A DNA stretch of 64,000 nucleotides from Pseudonocardia autotrophica (lineage in GTDB: Bacteria; Actinomycetota; Actinomycetes; Mycobacteriales; Pseudonocardiaceae): contig NZ_JNYD01000001.1 in NCBI RefSeq assembly GCF_000717175.1, forward strand, positions 1 to 64,000, written 5' to 3'. Both the position numbers and the translations under genes were made by a program. Below, piece after piece: positions 62,887 to 64,000 of the stretch. The notes below the pieces were generated by a model that was given only the letters and a program-made list of their open reading frames with translations, did no database searches and had not been told where the DNA came from. Numbering within the stretch: the first letter of the stretch is position 1; each line of letters begins with the position of its first letter.

Positions 62887-64000
62887 CTACCGGACTGATC
62901 TCCCGATCTCGCCCGCGACGACCGGATCGGCGAGGTACTCGGCGATGTCGTGCGCCCGGTCCTTCGGATTGCCCGTCCGCACGTCACGGACCTGATCCCA
63001 GTCGTCGCCCAACGGGCAGCCGATGGCCACGGCATCGGCTGCCGCCCAGGCGTTGAGCCACGACCCGACGCGCGCAGGGCGCACGGGACCACCGGCGAGG
63101 AGCCGCTTCTGCACGGCGTCCAGTCCAAGCGGACTGCCGGCGGTCACCAGGACCGGGACGTCGAGGCGATCGGGAAGCTGTGTCAGGAGATCGATCGCGA
63201 CGACGCTGCCGAGGCTGTGGCTGACCAGGACGAGCTCGCCGTCGTCCGGCAGGCAGGCCCGAACCGCGTCGAGCACTGCGGTTCGCACGGAGTCGCGATC
63301 GAGGTAGGCCGCGACGTCGCGGAGGACGGCCGCGATCACGAGATCGTCGAGACCGCTCCGGTCCGCCAGCCACGAGAGCGGGCCCTGCAACGCTTCGACG
63401 AGGCCGCCGAGAAGCCCGCCCTCCTGCGCGGTCCGGCGCTCCTCGAGCGGCATGCCGGCGCGCGCGGCCGCCTGGTCGATGAGCTCGGCGTAGACCACCC
63501 GGGTGGACGATTCGGTGGGGGCGAAGGTCTCGGCGGCCGTCGGGGCGCCCGCCCGCTCGGGCACGTCGAGGGCGGAGATCAGTGCGTCCCCGTAGAACGG
63601 GAACCAGACGTCGGCGGCGTCGAGGGGGGCCAGTCCACCGGCCGCGAGCCCGCGCGCGAGTCCCCCGGCCCACGTCGCCCGCAACCGGACGGGGTCCTGG
63701 CCTTCCTGACCCCGGCCGTGGAGGAAGACGACGGCGCGGCGCCCGCGGGGTCGGCCGATGAGGCCGGGCGTCCGGCGTTCCGTGGGCGGGGTGCTTCCCA
63801 CCGGCCGCCGCGCGCGGGGACGCTGCGAAGGGACGGCGGCGGGGGCCAGGTCGACCTCGCCCGGCACGGCGCCGCTGGGCACGGCCTGGGGCCCCAGCTC
63901 GGTCAGCACCCCGCGTTGTGCGGGGGGCAGTTCGGTGTCGGCGAGATGCGTGAGCAGCACGCTGACCCGGACACCCTCGTTGGCGATCCAGCTCTGCCCG
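62887..64000 (-). CDS. Alpha/beta hydrolase-fold protein, 5' end beyond the window
   Basis: The reading frame stays open to the last base: 13 codons upstream of the GTG at 63960 read GQSWIANEGVRVS, which suggests that the true start is outside the window. At least 370 residues are seen. The visible order is an N-terminal helical segment (LLTHLADTELPPAQRGVLTE), a Pro/Arg linker, then a hydrolase core with VVFLHGRGQEGQDP (oxyanion loop), LVLVSHSLGSVVAIDLLTQL (nucleophile Ser) and VLVTAGSPLGLDAVQ. It ends with KDRAHDIAEYLADPVVAGEI. The layout resembles lipase-like or effector-type hydrolases with an N-terminal adaptor. Substrate unknown. Confidence 0.75.
   Translation of the reverse strand, partial: GQSWIANEGVRVSVLLTHLADTELPPAQRGVLTELGPQAVPSGAVPGEVDLAPAAVPSQRPRARRPVGSTPPTERRTPGLIGRPRGRRAVVFLHGRGQEGQDPVRLRATWAGGLARGLAAGGLAPLDAADVWFPFYGDALISALDVPERAGAPTAAETFAPTESSTRVVYAELIDQAAARAGMPLEERRTAQEGGLLGGLVEALQGPLSWLADRSGLDDLVIAAVLRDVAAYLDRDSVRTAVLDAVRACLPDDGELVLVSHSLGSVVAIDLLTQLPDRLDVPVLVTAGSPLGLDAVQKRLLAGGPVRPARVGSWLNAWAAADAVAIGCPLGDDWDQVRDVRTGNPKDRAHDIAEYLADPVVAGEIGRSVR

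Overview
The window is very GC-rich DNA from a high-GC actinomycete, most like Pseudonocardiales (for example a Pseudonocardia relative). The evidence is the gene order, the frequent GTG starts, the ATGA/GTGA stop-start overlaps and the rRNA tail. It contains two stretches of a gene neighbourhood known from Mycobacterium tuberculosis (Rv1691 to Rv1713). A roughly 23 kb siderophore operon lies between the two halves.

Layout. Positions 1-375 hold the 3' end of a 23S rRNA gene, a 5S rRNA gene that seems to lack an internal segment, and a strong rrn terminator. From 449 to 14480 comes the first half of the conserved block: a TPR protein with very long charged tails, HAD phosphatase, a small protein, tlyA, NAD kinase, recN, steA, mctB, pyrG and a NUDIX hydrolase. 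A secreted alpha/beta hydrolase is inserted on the minus strand. From 14483 to 18315 are accessory genes: an HxlR regulator divergent from an acyl-CoA dehydrogenase, a frameshifted DUF1707/TM2 membrane protein and an F420-type oxidoreductase. xerD (18387-19349) and a lipoprotein follow.

From 20239 to 43594 is an iron-regulated, one-direction operon for a mixed catecholate-hydroxamate siderophore. A candidate IdeR/DmdR iron box precedes a 4431-residue NRPS with order C-A-T-E / C-T / C-A-T / C-A-T-TE. Specificity residues read as a basic amino acid made D, then glycine, then N5-hydroxyornithine. The following genes supply 2,3-dihydroxybenzoate (dhbA, dhbC, dhbE, a stand-alone isochorismatase and a stand-alone aryl carrier protein). 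Others give MbtH help, export (EntS-like MFS), uptake (FepB-like lipoprotein), iron release (siderophore-interacting protein) and editing (type II thioesterase). One product is a degenerate free-standing condensation domain. The set resembles heterobactin systems of rhodococci. Ornithine N5-hydroxylase and the ABC permease/ATPase genes are not in the window.

From 43823 to 50388 the conserved block resumes: parA/soj, scpA, scpB, RluB-type pseudouridine synthase, aroH, cmk, plsC and der. A NarL-type response regulator and its histidine kinase, tRNA-Pro(GGG) and a stress-type SDR follow. From 53888 to 62840 are two very large BTAD-family regulators, a small cupin, a small unknown protein and a BBE-type flavin oxidase. 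The window ends inside a minus-strand alpha/beta hydrolase gene.

The most unusual observations concern the NRPS. Two of its inter-domain linkers are made of small palindromic repeats that also occur between genes in the same window. One of them, a four-copy 42-bp in-frame array, sits exactly where module 2 lacks its adenylation domain.
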